Below are positions 56,479-64,000 of a stretch of 64,000 nucleotides of DNA, in pieces. The stretch is taken from contig NZ_JASJNC010000005.1 of NCBI RefSeq assembly GCF_030065545.1, positions 186,001 through 250,000 of the forward strand, read 5' to 3'. The translations under genes were made by a program, and so were the position numbers. Position 1 is the stretch's first letter. Each line of letters begins with the position of its first letter. Below the pieces are notes generated by a model. The model was not told the DNA's origin, ran no database searches, and saw only the letters and a program-made list of their open reading frames with translations. The DNA comes from Marinicella marina. Lineage in GTDB: Bacteria; Pseudomonadota; Gammaproteobacteria; Xanthomonadales; Marinicellaceae.

Positions 56479-57621
56479 TCAAGCTGGAATTATCGCCTGC
56501 ATCTCACTTAGTGTTGTGATCATTTCAAGGTCTTCAACTGGCTTATTTGAACTGATTTCAATTTCATCGATTTGGAAGCTGGTTTGGTTGCAAATCAATT
56601 GGGCAGTGTAAGGTGTGGTACGAAACACTTCGCCATTGACCATCAAAGAGGCTTCAGAGGCATCGATAAGGTGGTAGGCAAAAACAGCAAAAGGGCTTTT
56701 TTGCCACACTTTATTTGCGTTGTTTGCGGTTGTGTTTACAGCGTATTCAGTTTCCTCGAACAATCGATAGCTGGTAACGACTTGGCCAAATAATTTGGCT
56801 AGATTTTCTTCTTGCATTTGGCTGATGGCAAGCAGCTGGCTTCTCAAATAGTTTATTTCATGCTGACCGATTGAGGCATCTGAATTTGGCTGTTTGACAC
56901 CATCAGTGAAACGGGCGTCGGCACTGGTTTGTTGGCTATATAGTTCGATGAAAGATGACAGCAGTTCAGCCTCAGAAGGGGCCCTCAAGCCAATAGAACA
57001 GGTCACACAATCATCAGATGTGGAAACACCATGGTGAGCAATTTCTGGCGGCAAATAAAGTACATCGCCTGGATGCAGTTCATGGTTGTGCTGTGGTTGA
57101 AAGTTTTTGATTACTGCGATTTCGCTGTCTTCATCCAGCTCAATTTTGGCCAAAGGCTGATCATCATATGACCATCGGCGGGTGCCTTGTACCTGAAGCA
57201 AGAAAACATCGTAGTGATCGGTGTGGGCACCGACTGAGGCGCCGGAGGGTGCATAAGACATCATCAAATCATCAAAGCGCCAATTTTTAATGAAGGGAAA
57301 CCACTGCATGATTTGAGCGGCTTGTGGGTGCCATTTCTCAATGTCTGAGACCAGCAATGTGGGTTGGTGGGGTTGCAGTGAATCCCAAGCTTCGGGTTCA
57401 TCGTATACCGCTTGGTAGCTGTTACCATCGGTTGAAAAAATGATTCTGGACTGAACGCCTTCTTGCTCAGCCAGCGTGAATAGTTCTGTCACGCTGGGTA
57501 AGCAACTCAGATTTATTTGTGTCTTTTGGAATAAAAAAGGCGTACGCTGCCAGTGAGTTTTAAAAAACTCAACAGCTGAGATGTTTTGACCATCAAAGAC
57601 GTTTGGCTTGTTCTTTGGCAT
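56479..57621 (-). CDS. roxA: JmjC/cupin ribosomal oxygenase (RoxA/YcfD-like)
   Basis: 380 residues. The Fe(II) facial triad reads H133-x-D135 in GAHTDHYDVFLLQ and H196 in PPEIAHHGVS, matching E. coli YcfD (H125, D127, H187). YcfD hydroxylates an Arg of ribosomal protein L16 using 2-oxoglutarate and O2. The winged-helix C-terminal part is present. It overlaps the end of purB by 29 bases and so is translated with it; purB and ycfD are also close neighbours in E. coli. Confidence 0.87.
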   Translation of the reverse strand: MPKNKPNVFDGQNISAVEFFKTHWQRTPFLFQKTQINLSCLPSVTELFTLAEQEGVQSRIIFSTDGNSYQAVYDEPEAWDSLQPHQPTLLVSDIEKWHPQAAQIMQWFPFIKNWRFDDLMMSYAPSGASVGAHTDHYDVFLLQVQGTRRWSYDDQPLAKIELDEDSEIAVIKNFQPQHNHELHPGDVLYLPPEIAHHGVSTSDDCVTCSIGLRAPSEAELLSSFIELYSQQTSADARFTDGVKQPNSDASIGQHEINYLRSQLLAISQMQEENLAKLFGQVVTSYRLFEETEYAVNTTANNANKVWQKSPFAVFAYHLIDASEASLMVNGEVFRTTPYTAQLICNQTSFQIDEIEISSNKPVEDLEMITTLSEMQAIIPA

Positions 57622-58960
57622 TGCCGAGGTAGTTGGCTGGGGTCATTTGCATCAGCCGTTCTTTGGCCGCTTCAGGAATTTCCAAGGTTTGGATGAATGC
57701 TTGCATTTGTTGTTGATCAACCTTCTGACCGCGGGTCAGTTCTTTGAGCTTTTCATATGGGTTTTCAACACCATAACGCCGCATAACAGTTTGAATCGGT
57801 TCAGCCAACAACTCCCAGTTGTTATCCAAATCATGCATCAACATGTCTTGATTGATGGCCAGCTTACCCAATCCTTTTTGCAATGATGCCCAGGCAATCG
57901 CGCAGTGACCAAAAGCCGATCCAAGCGCGCGCAAGACAGTCGAATCAGTCAGATCTCTTTGCCACCTTGAAACTGGCAGTTTTTCAGCCAGGTGATTCAG
58001 TGTGGCGTTTGAAAGGCCCAAATTGCCTTCGGCATTTTCAAAATCAATGGGGTTCACTTTGTGTGGCATGGTGGATGAACCAATTTCTCCTGCCACAGTT
58101 TTTTGGGTGAAATAACCATTGGCAATGTAGCCCCAAATGTCTCTGGCTAAATCTAATTGGATAGTATTCAAACGAATCATGTTGTGACACAACTCGGCAA
58201 CAAAGTCATGCGGTTCAATTTGCGTGGTGAATGGGTGAAAAGTCAGCCCCAATTCGCTGATGAAAGATGCAGAAATTTTTGGCCAATTCAACTCTGGGTA
58301 AGCGCTGTAATGCGCATTGAAGTTACCTACAGCGCCATTGAGCTTACCAAATAAAGTGATTTCACTCAGTTGTTTCAATTGGTATTTTAAGCGGAATACC
58401 ACATTGGCCATTTCTTTACCCATGGTGGTGGGTGAAGCCGGTTGGCCATGCGTTTTGGCCATCATCGGCACTTCGGCATAGTTCATGGCCATTTCAGTGA
58501 GTTGATTGATGATGCCTTGTATGGTTGGAATGAAAACGTTGTCTCTGGCAGTTTTTAGCATCAAGGCATAGCTTAGGTTGTTGATGTCCTCAGAGGTGCA
58601 GGCAAAGTGTACGAACTCTTTGACTTCATTGAGTTTTTCATGGGCGCCGAGTTGGTCTTTGATGTAATACTCAACGGCTTTGACATCATGGTTGGTGGTG
58701 GCCTCTATGTCTTTGACTTTCTGGGCTTCGTCTGGAGTGAAATTGTCATATATTGACATCACCCAATCGATGTCTTTTTGACTGAGTTCTTTGACCTCGT
58801 CGACTCCATCGGTTTGGCTCAGGTGAACCAGCCATTTAAGTTCAACCAATAAACGGTTCTTAATCAGTCCATATTCACTGAAGATGTGGCCGAATTGTTT
58901 GGTTTTGCTGTGATAACGCCCATCTACAGAGGTAATGGCGGTTAATTCTGAAAGTTGCAT
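57593..58960 (-). CDS. purB: Adenylosuccinate lyase
   Basis: 455-residue enzyme for two fumarate-releasing steps of purine synthesis. Signature SSTMPHKVNPIDFENAEGN with the catalytic Ser loop, plus TTNHDVKAVEYYIK and KTHGQPASPTTMGKE. The length equals that of the family. First gene of the purB–roxA unit. Confidence 0.97.
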   Translation of the reverse strand: MQLSELTAITSVDGRYHSKTKQFGHIFSEYGLIKNRLLVELKWLVHLSQTDGVDEVKELSQKDIDWVMSIYDNFTPDEAQKVKDIEATTNHDVKAVEYYIKDQLGAHEKLNEVKEFVHFACTSEDINNLSYALMLKTARDNVFIPTIQGIINQLTEMAMNYAEVPMMAKTHGQPASPTTMGKEMANVVFRLKYQLKQLSEITLFGKLNGAVGNFNAHYSAYPELNWPKISASFISELGLTFHPFTTQIEPHDFVAELCHNMIRLNTIQLDLARDIWGYIANGYFTQKTVAGEIGSSTMPHKVNPIDFENAEGNLGLSNATLNHLAEKLPVSRWQRDLTDSTVLRALGSAFGHCAIAWASLQKGLGKLAINQDMLMHDLDNNWELLAEPIQTVMRRYGVENPYEKLKELTRGQKVDQQQMQAFIQTLEIPEAAKERLMQMTPANYLGNAKEQAKRL

Positions 58961-58987
58961 GCTGTCAGTCTGCTATTGAAAGCGTGA

Positions 58988-59016
58988 ATTATAAGGGCTG
59001 CAAGGACTTAAAACAA
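58988..59016 (-). promoter_or_regulatory. Promoter of purB
   Basis: Minus-strand -35 TTGTTT (59016-59011) and perfect -10 TATAAT (58993-58988), 17-bp spacing. Predicted start near 58981, 21 bases before the purB ATG. Confidence 0.65.
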
Positions 59017-59022
59017 TTGACT

Positions 59023-59117
59023 AGCGGGGTTAGTTTTAAACTAAAGAAAACGGGACTTAATCATAGACCAAGCCCCGCTGTGGATGGTGGCATAAAGGGG
59101 GAAGGCGCCACCAACCA
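59023..59117. other. Structured intergenic element with two hairpins
   Basis: AGCGGGG (59023-59029) pairs with CCCCGCT (59073-59079), enclosing the palindrome TTAGTTT-T-AAACTAA (59030-59044). A second stem pairs TGGATGGTGGC (59081-59091) with GCCACCAACCA (59107-59117) at 10 of 11 positions. Neither has a U-run, so a simple terminator is unlikely. It lies between the peroxiredoxin gene and the purB promoter; function unknown. Confidence 0.5.
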
Positions 59118-59136
59118 TGCGCGACATTGTACTCCT

Positions 59137-59787
59137 TTATTGAGTTCGTTTCAAATAATCGTTAACAACAGCTGATAAAATACTTGGGGCCAGCCTGATT
59201 TTATAGTCTGGATTGACGTATTGAAACTGAATCACACCGTCTTTTCCAACCACAAATGTGGCCGGTGCTGGTAGTAAATGGTGGTCATAGCCAGAGGCCT
59301 TTTCCAGATCAATGCCCCACTGCTTGTATTTTTCTACGGTGGCTGCTTCAACTTTGAATGCGATTTTGAATGCTTTGGCAATTTCCATGCTGGCATCAGA
59401 CAACAATTGATGGGTGGTGTTGGTGCTGAGGTCAGCCTTTAGTTGTTGATCTTTCAAGCTTTCTAACAGAAAACTGGGTTGGTCAGGGCTGATGAAAAAT
59501 ACATCAAAGCCTTGCTCGTTCAATTCTTTTTCAAGCAGTCGCATTTCGCCCAGATGGGCATTACAGTATGGGCACCAGCCGCCGCGGTAAAATGTCAGTA
59601 CAAAAGGTTTGTTCAAATTATCAGCATCAAATTCAACCAAATCACCGTTGGGTGTTTTGGCGCTGAAGCTAGGAATACTCATTCCGGGCAGCAGGGGAGT
59701 GACATCCTCCGCCCGATCAAAATAGTCTTTGGCATTGATGGCCATGCTCAAACTGAGGCCAAGTAGTAGGGTGGCAATTGCTTTCAT
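59137..59787 (-). CDS. Exported peroxiredoxin/AhpC-TSA-family protein
   Basis: 216 residues. A signal peptide (AIATLLLGLSLSMAINA) and a thioredoxin-fold peroxiredoxin: FVLTFYRGGWCPYCNAHLGEMRLLEKEL contains the CPYC pair, PAPATFVVGKDGVIQFQYVNPDYKIR the later strands. It would reduce peroxides or thiols in the periplasm; the reductant is unknown. The structured element follows its stop. Confidence 0.87.
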   Translation of the reverse strand: MKAIATLLLGLSLSMAINAKDYFDRAEDVTPLLPGMSIPSFSAKTPNGDLVEFDADNLNKPFVLTFYRGGWCPYCNAHLGEMRLLEKELNEQGFDVFFISPDQPSFLLESLKDQQLKADLSTNTTHQLLSDASMEIAKAFKIAFKVEAATVEKYKQWGIDLEKASGYDHHLLPAPATFVVGKDGVIQFQYVNPDYKIRLAPSILSAVVNDYLKRTQ

Positions 59788-59942
59788 TTTATTTTCCTAG
59801 TAGTCAATAGAGATTGAGGAGATGACCTTGTGGTCAGAAATTTCTGACAAAAAAATATAGTTTACTGCAATTAAGTGGGTGCTATTGAATCAAATAACCA
59901 TCTATGTAATGATTGCAAATTGATTTAAAGTCGAATTAATTT

Positions 59943-61088
59943 ATGAAAATTAGCAGTCATTTTGATGGCGGCCGCATTGAAGTGGTCAAAGCCGAAGAAT
60001 TCCAAGACATTCAATTAAAAATTGATCATGATTCACATTCTGAATTTCGTCAGTGGTTCCATTTTCGGGTCCAAGGTGTGAAAAACCAAGATTGCGTTAT
60101 GACTTTTTTAAATGCATCGGAAACTTCATATGTAGAAGGGTGGAAAGACTATGATGTGTGTGCGTCAACTGATCGCCAAGAATGGTTTCGTCTGCCAACT
60201 GAGTTCGATGGTAAGCAATTAACGGTCGAATTCAACACCGACACCGATGACATTTATTTTGCCTATTTTGCGCCATATTCATTTGAAAGACACTTGAATT
60301 TGTTGGCGTTTGCTCAGCAATCAAACTTGTGTAGTCTGCAGAATCTGGGTCAAACCCTCGATGGCCGAGATTTTGATATGTTGATCATTGAAGATGAAGA
60401 TGTTGATCTGGCTGACAAGTTAAATGTTTGGATGATTGCCAGGCAACATCCGGGTGAAACCATGGCAGAATGGTTTGTTGAGGGCTTTTTGGAGTCTTTA
60501 TTAGATCAAGACAACCCCACATCAAGACAGTTGCTGCAAAAATGCCGGTTTCATGTGGTACCTAACATGAATCCAGATGGCGCTTATCGTGGTAACCTGC
60601 GAACCAATGCTTCGGGGGCTAATTTAAACAGAGAATGGATGGAACCCTCGATGGCAGCCAGCCCAGAAGTTTATTTGGTCAGAGAACAAATGCACCAGCG
60701 TGGACTTGATATGTTTTTGGACATTCATGGCGATGAGGCCATACCTTATAACTTTGTTGCCGGTTGTGAAGGAAATCCAAATTATGATGCGCGTTTGAAA
60801 TTATTCGAGGACACATTCAAAGCTGCTTGGCATGCTGCCAGCCCGGATTTTCAGGACGTACATAAATACGATGATGATGAGCCAGGTAAAGGTGATTTAC
60901 GCATCGCCACCAATTACATCGGACAGACGTTCAACACCTTGGCCTATACGGTGGAAATGCCTTTCAAAGACAACCATGATTTACCTGATGAAGCATATGG
61001 TTGGTCGCCTGAACGCTGCAAAAAATTCGGTGAAGATGTCATCATCGCGATCAACAACACCGTGCCGACCTTGCTCGAAAACAAGTGA
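59943..61088 (+). CDS. M14-family zinc carboxypeptidase (AGBL/CCP-like)
   Basis: 381 residues. A beta-sandwich N-domain (~1-115, with FRQWFHFRVQG) precedes the catalytic domain: zinc ligands H169 and E172 in ARQHPGETMAEW, a third His in LDIHGDE, NPDGAYRGNLRTNASGANLNREW (substrate loop), and the general base Glu in TVEMPFKDN. The layout matches bacterial relatives of cytosolic carboxypeptidases. It cleaves C-terminal residues; target unknown. No signal peptide. The downstream membrane protein overlaps its stop. Confidence 0.9.
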   Translation: MKISSHFDGGRIEVVKAEEFQDIQLKIDHDSHSEFRQWFHFRVQGVKNQDCVMTFLNASETSYVEGWKDYDVCASTDRQEWFRLPTEFDGKQLTVEFNTDTDDIYFAYFAPYSFERHLNLLAFAQQSNLCSLQNLGQTLDGRDFDMLIIEDEDVDLADKLNVWMIARQHPGETMAEWFVEGFLESLLDQDNPTSRQLLQKCRFHVVPNMNPDGAYRGNLRTNASGANLNREWMEPSMAASPEVYLVREQMHQRGLDMFLDIHGDEAIPYNFVAGCEGNPNYDARLKLFEDTFKAAWHAASPDFQDVHKYDDDEPGKGDLRIATNYIGQTFNTLAYTVEMPFKDNHDLPDEAYGWSPERCKKFGEDVIIAINNTVPTLLENK

Positions 61089-61429
61089 CACCGACTGAGT
61101 TCTTATATGCCAATAACTGGCTGATAGCCCTGACAGTTGCTGTTGGGGTTATTGCTTGGGCTGTGTTGATTCTACAAGCGTTGTTCAGCGACAAAAGAAT
61201 TGCATTGGTGGGTGTATTTGGTAGTTTGTTGTTCAGTTTTACTTTTATGTTTCCCGCCATCATACCGCTGATTATTAAATCAGTCGCAACGTCGTTGTGT
61301 TTGTTGTTTTTTGCTTGGTTTTTGGTTAAAAATTTCAAAAAACCAGTGATCTATATCGCAGCCATTGGCGTGATTTTGAGTGCTTACTCAGGCTGGTGGT
61401 TGTATGAAAATTACCAAGCGTTGCTTTGA
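61085..61429 (+). CDS. Small membrane protein of unknown function
   Basis: 114 residues from a GTG that overlaps the carboxypeptidase TGA (GTGA). Four predicted membrane helices (WLIALTVAVGVIAWAVLIL, LVGVFGSLLFSFTFMFPAIIPLII, VATSLCLLFFAWFLV, VIYIAAIGVILSAYSGWWL). Translational coupling suggests joint expression with the M14 enzyme. No family recognised. Confidence 0.7.
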   Translation: MTPTEFLYANNWLIALTVAVGVIAWAVLILQALFSDKRIALVGVFGSLLFSFTFMFPAIIPLIIKSVATSLCLLFFAWFLVKNFKKPVIYIAAIGVILSAYSGWWLYENYQALL

Positions 61430-61439
61430 TGGACTCGAT

Positions 61440-62600
61440 TCAAACAGCGATGGCCTGATTGCGGCCGTTGTTCTTGGCATCGTACATCGCCAAATCAGCT
61501 CGTTTTAAGGTGGCACTGAAACTTGATTCATTGATTTTTCTTTGAGCCACACCAATGGATGCTGTGGTATGAAAGGTTTTTTTGCCATAACTGTGTTCAT
61601 GCTTTTGAATGGCCAGAAGCATTCTTTCTGCCAGTTGCCTGGCTTGTTTGAGGTCTGAATTCGGTAACAGCACAAAAAACTCTTCACCGCCGAAACGACC
61701 AACAAGGTCTTCCGCTGCCAACAAACTGCGAATTAATTGCGCGGTATCAATCAATACTTGATCACCTGCGGCATGGCCATACTGGTCATTGATACTTTTG
61801 AATTTATCCAAATCAATCAACATAACAGAAATGTTTTGATTGTGCTTTTGAGCTTCTTTGAATAAAGCCCTGGCCTTGATTTCAATGGCATGGCGGTTAT
61901 ATATTCTGGTCAAGCTGTCGATTGATGCCATCCGAGTCAATTCATGGTAGGCCTTTTCTTGGTGCATGAACATAAAACCAAAGGTAGCAATAACCGGACC
62001 CACCACTGCCATTAATATGGTTAAAAAATCTGCCGTCGATACTGCATTGAAATCCCAGGCGGTTTTGTGTGAGACAAAGTATTCCAGAGCCCTGAACAGC
62101 ATAACTGCGATAAATGTACAGTTGATGCTGAATAAAATGATTTTGGCAGAAGTGGGCTGTTTTATGATGAGTTTTATCATCGGTTGGGCTTGTGAACATA
62201 CAATAACTGTTAAGCAAGCAATGGTTATCAAGATGGTCATGGTGGGACTTTGAATCACAAAGTTGCCGGCCAAAATCATCAGCATGCTGATCATGGTGAG
62301 TGTTTGTAATAATTTAAGGCTGTTGGTTTTAAGGAATAAACTCACTGCATAAGTCATGAAACTGATGCCAAGGACAATTCCGAAATCACCAATAAAATTC
62401 ACTGCCAGGGATTTTTCTTGATACAAACTGCTGTAAACAGCATAAGAAATAGACAAATAAAACAGGCCAAACGACCAGTGCCTCATGCTTTGAGCGGCAA
62501 TGGTCGGGAACTGCCTGGCGGTGATCAAAATCAGGATGGCCATGATGGCATTGATGGATAGGCCTAAAATCATGGCCGTCATCATGTCTATGGATCCCAT
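61440..62600 (-). CDS. Membrane GGDEF diguanylate cyclase
   Basis: 386 residues. Six to seven N-terminal membrane helices (~1-210) form the sensor; the C-terminal GGDEF domain reads GRFGGEEFFVLLP. The I-site is AAED, so the key Arg of RxxD is missing. GAGGG lies four bases before the ATG. Third diguanylate cyclase in the last 20 kb. Confidence 0.9.
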   Translation of the reverse strand: MGSIDMMTAMILGLSINAIMAILILITARQFPTIAAQSMRHWSFGLFYLSISYAVYSSLYQEKSLAVNFIGDFGIVLGISFMTYAVSLFLKTNSLKLLQTLTMISMLMILAGNFVIQSPTMTILITIACLTVIVCSQAQPMIKLIIKQPTSAKIILFSINCTFIAVMLFRALEYFVSHKTAWDFNAVSTADFLTILMAVVGPVIATFGFMFMHQEKAYHELTRMASIDSLTRIYNRHAIEIKARALFKEAQKHNQNISVMLIDLDKFKSINDQYGHAAGDQVLIDTAQLIRSLLAAEDLVGRFGGEEFFVLLPNSDLKQARQLAERMLLAIQKHEHSYGKKTFHTTASIGVAQRKINESSFSATLKRADLAMYDAKNNGRNQAIAV

Positions 62601-62805
62601 TCAGCCCTCTACAGCAGCAGTTAAACAGTCAACAGAAAAGTAATTTATTATACGCACCAGAACATCATAACGACTGTGGCAGTGGCTTGACAAGAAGTTT
62701 TTGCAGGGTTGATGGCGATAAGTGCTTGATTCGTTTGTGCTATTTGTGGCACAGCAGCTTAAAATGATGGCATCAAATATGGCAATCCTTTTGATCGCTT
62801 TAGGC

Positions 62806-63729
62806 TTATGGTTTAACGTAATTCAAAGGGTTGACTGGTTTGCCATTTTTGCGAATTTCAAAATGCAGGTTATTGACATTGGTGCCACTGGAACCCAATT
62901 CAGCAATTACTTGTCCGCGCGTCACGCTCATGCCTTCTTTGACCTTGAGGGTCTTGTTATGTCCATAGGCACTGAGGAAAGCATCATTGTGTTTGATGAT
63001 GATTAATTCACCATAACCCAGCAGTCCATTGCCGCTGTAAACAACCACACCTGCCTCTGCTGCTTTCACCGGTTGTCCTGACTGACCTCCAATGGATATG
63101 CCTTTGCGCGCGGGATTGCTGGCCAAAAAAGTGGTGCGAATTTTACCATTGGTTGGCCACAACCATTTGAGGTTGCTGTTGTTGGGCGTTTTCACCACCA
63201 TCGGCTTTTTAGCCGGTGGTCTTTGTGTGGTTGGCGTTGTTGGTACAGTTTTGGCTTGTGCTTCTGGTTTACTGGCTGGTTTATTGGCTTGTTTATTAGT
63301 TGGTTTTGGTTGGTTGTTTGTGGCTTTATTTGTATTTTTATTTGTGGCTTCATTTCTTGCCACAATGGGCTTGTTGCTGACGATGGGCTTGGTTTCAACC
63401 GTGGTGTTTTTACTGGGGCTGAAAACCACTTTATCCGGTTCGCCAGTTAATTTGAGGATTTGGTTGGGATAGATTCTGTAGGGCGGTTTGATGTTGTTGA
63501 TGGCAGCTAATTGCTTGTAGTCTTTTTGGTATCGAAAACCAATGGAGTATAAGGAATCGCCTTTGACTACCTTGTGGGTTTTTTGTTGCTGATCTTTTTT
63601 GCTGTGCCGAGCATAGGATTTGGTGTGACTTCGATGTGGCTTGGTGCCCACTTCATCTACCTTGGCTGGTCTTCGGGGGGCACAAGCCACCAAGCACAGT
63701 ATAATCAGCAAAATAATGGCCTTGCGCAT
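62806..63729 (-). CDS. nlpD: NlpD-like lipoprotein, murein hydrolase activator
   Basis: 307 residues. Lipobox at LLIILCLVAC, LysM domain (~50-95, KVVKGDSLYSIGFRYQKDYKQLAAINNI), a Lys/Asn/Thr-rich linker (~100-190) and a C-terminal LytM/M23 domain (~205-305). The first metal-binding His is absent (GISIGGQSG), so the domain is degenerate, as in NlpD/EnvC that activate amidases instead of cutting murein. The ATG overlaps the pcm TGA (TGATG). Confidence 0.92.
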   Translation of the reverse strand: MRKAIILLIILCLVACAPRRPAKVDEVGTKPHRSHTKSYARHSKKDQQQKTHKVVKGDSLYSIGFRYQKDYKQLAAINNIKPPYRIYPNQILKLTGEPDKVVFSPSKNTTVETKPIVSNKPIVARNEATNKNTNKATNNQPKPTNKQANKPASKPEAQAKTVPTTPTTQRPPAKKPMVVKTPNNSNLKWLWPTNGKIRTTFLASNPARKGISIGGQSGQPVKAAEAGVVVYSGNGLLGYGELIIIKHNDAFLSAYGHNKTLKVKEGMSVTRGQVIAELGSSGTNVNNLHFEIRKNGKPVNPLNYVKP

Positions 63730-64000
63730 CACCTGACAACACCTTCTAACAATGGCACAAAAATCACCTCACCCAACATTTCTTTCTTATATCCATGTGA
63801 TTCTTTGACAATGGCAATGAGTTTTTGTTGCTTTTTATTGCCAACGGGGAGAATCATTTTGCCACCCACTTCCAATTGATCCAATAATTCATACGGGACC
63901 TTTTCTGGCGCGGCAGTAACGATGATGATGTCAAACAATGCCTCAGAAGGCCAACCTTCAAAGCCATCTCCGGTTTTACAGCGGATGTTGCGGTAGCCCA
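63729..64000 (-). CDS. pcm: Protein-L-isoaspartate O-methyltransferase, C-terminal part
   Basis: About 90 residues; the gene enters from the right edge. RCKTGDGFEGWPSEALFDIIIVTAAPEKVP and GGKMILPVGNKKQQ are the late SAM-methyltransferase segments of Pcm, and the end reads FVPLLEGVV. It repairs isoaspartyl damage in proteins. It is upstream of nlpD as in the surE–pcm–nlpD–rpoS cluster. Confidence 0.92.
   Translation of the reverse strand, partial: GYRNIRCKTGDGFEGWPSEALFDIIIVTAAPEKVPYELLDQLEVGGKMILPVGNKKQQKLIAIVKESHGYKKEMLGEVIFVPLLEGVVR

Noticed and set aside
59023..59117. Known riboswitch class upstream of purB
   Set aside because: No purine-riboswitch or other consensus core could be recognised, and the purB promoter lies downstream of it.

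Overview
The window reads as the chromosome of a free-living, low-to-medium-GC gammaproteobacterium. The evidence is gammaproteobacterial gene content and neighbourhoods: purB next to a RoxA/YcfD-type ribosomal oxygenase, pcm–nlpD, the AcnD/PrpF form of the methylcitrate cycle, sucA–sucB–lpd, RNase D and a fused chorismate mutase/prephenate dehydrogenase. Many secreted proteins and peptidases suggest a proteolytic, possibly marine, lifestyle. A Marinicella-like organism would fit, but that is inference and cannot be proven from this window. No phage, integrase, IS transposase, rRNA or CRISPR array was recognised; one tRNA (Leu, anticodon CAA) is present.

Layout. 1–13.4 kb: the tail of an unrecognised gene, a secreted tricorn-type protease, a 47-aa small protein with a good ribosome binding site, an App1-like phosphatase, an IPTL-like sorted surface protein, tRNA-Leu, a HPF/RaiA-family ribosome factor converging on Dps, a SUMF1-like protein behind a 5'-nucleotidase-family lipoprotein, RNase D, and a Bax-inhibitor/GNAT/Cys-repeat-lipoprotein operon. 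13.6–18.9 kb: one five-gene operon (ABC ATPase, permease, secreted amidohydrolase, DesK-like kinase, DesR-like regulator) with a palindromic site upstream. 19.0–25.2 kb: a visibly AT-richer accessory stretch with a two-gene Hachiman-type antiphage locus (HamA nuclease, HamB helicase), a 0.7-kb block of three palindromic repeats, an S41 peptidase and an AraC regulator. 25.3–35.7 kb: tyrA, a CsgG-family protein, a YadA-head-like secreted protein with a partner, a fasciclin protein, a CIA30 protein and the 2-oxoglutarate dehydrogenase operon.

36–48 kb: a secreted lectin–trypsin gene broken by one in-frame TAA, acnD and prpF separated by an M28 peptidase and a cold-shock gene, a periplasmic-sensor diguanylate cyclase, a TauE/SafE permease, a second gene broken by an in-frame TAA, and a crotonase. 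48–64 kb: a MASE1 diguanylate cyclase, a membrane protein with a saccharopine-dehydrogenase-like enzyme, a secreted M17 aminopeptidase, an SDR, a TonB-C-like protein, a lipase-like hydrolase, roxA, purB, a secreted peroxiredoxin, an M14 carboxypeptidase with a small membrane protein, a third diguanylate cyclase, nlpD and the 3' part of pcm. rpoS does not follow nlpD.

How the genes work together: sucAB–lpd runs the 2-oxoglutarate step of the TCA cycle; AcnD plus PrpF convert 2-methylcitrate in propionate breakdown; tricorn, S41, trypsin, M28, M17 and M14 peptidases point to protein and peptide use; three GGDEF proteins indicate c-di-GMP control; HamAB is the recognised defence module. Start codons were moved inward from the longest frame wherever a ribosome binding site, promoter or family N-terminus argued for it.
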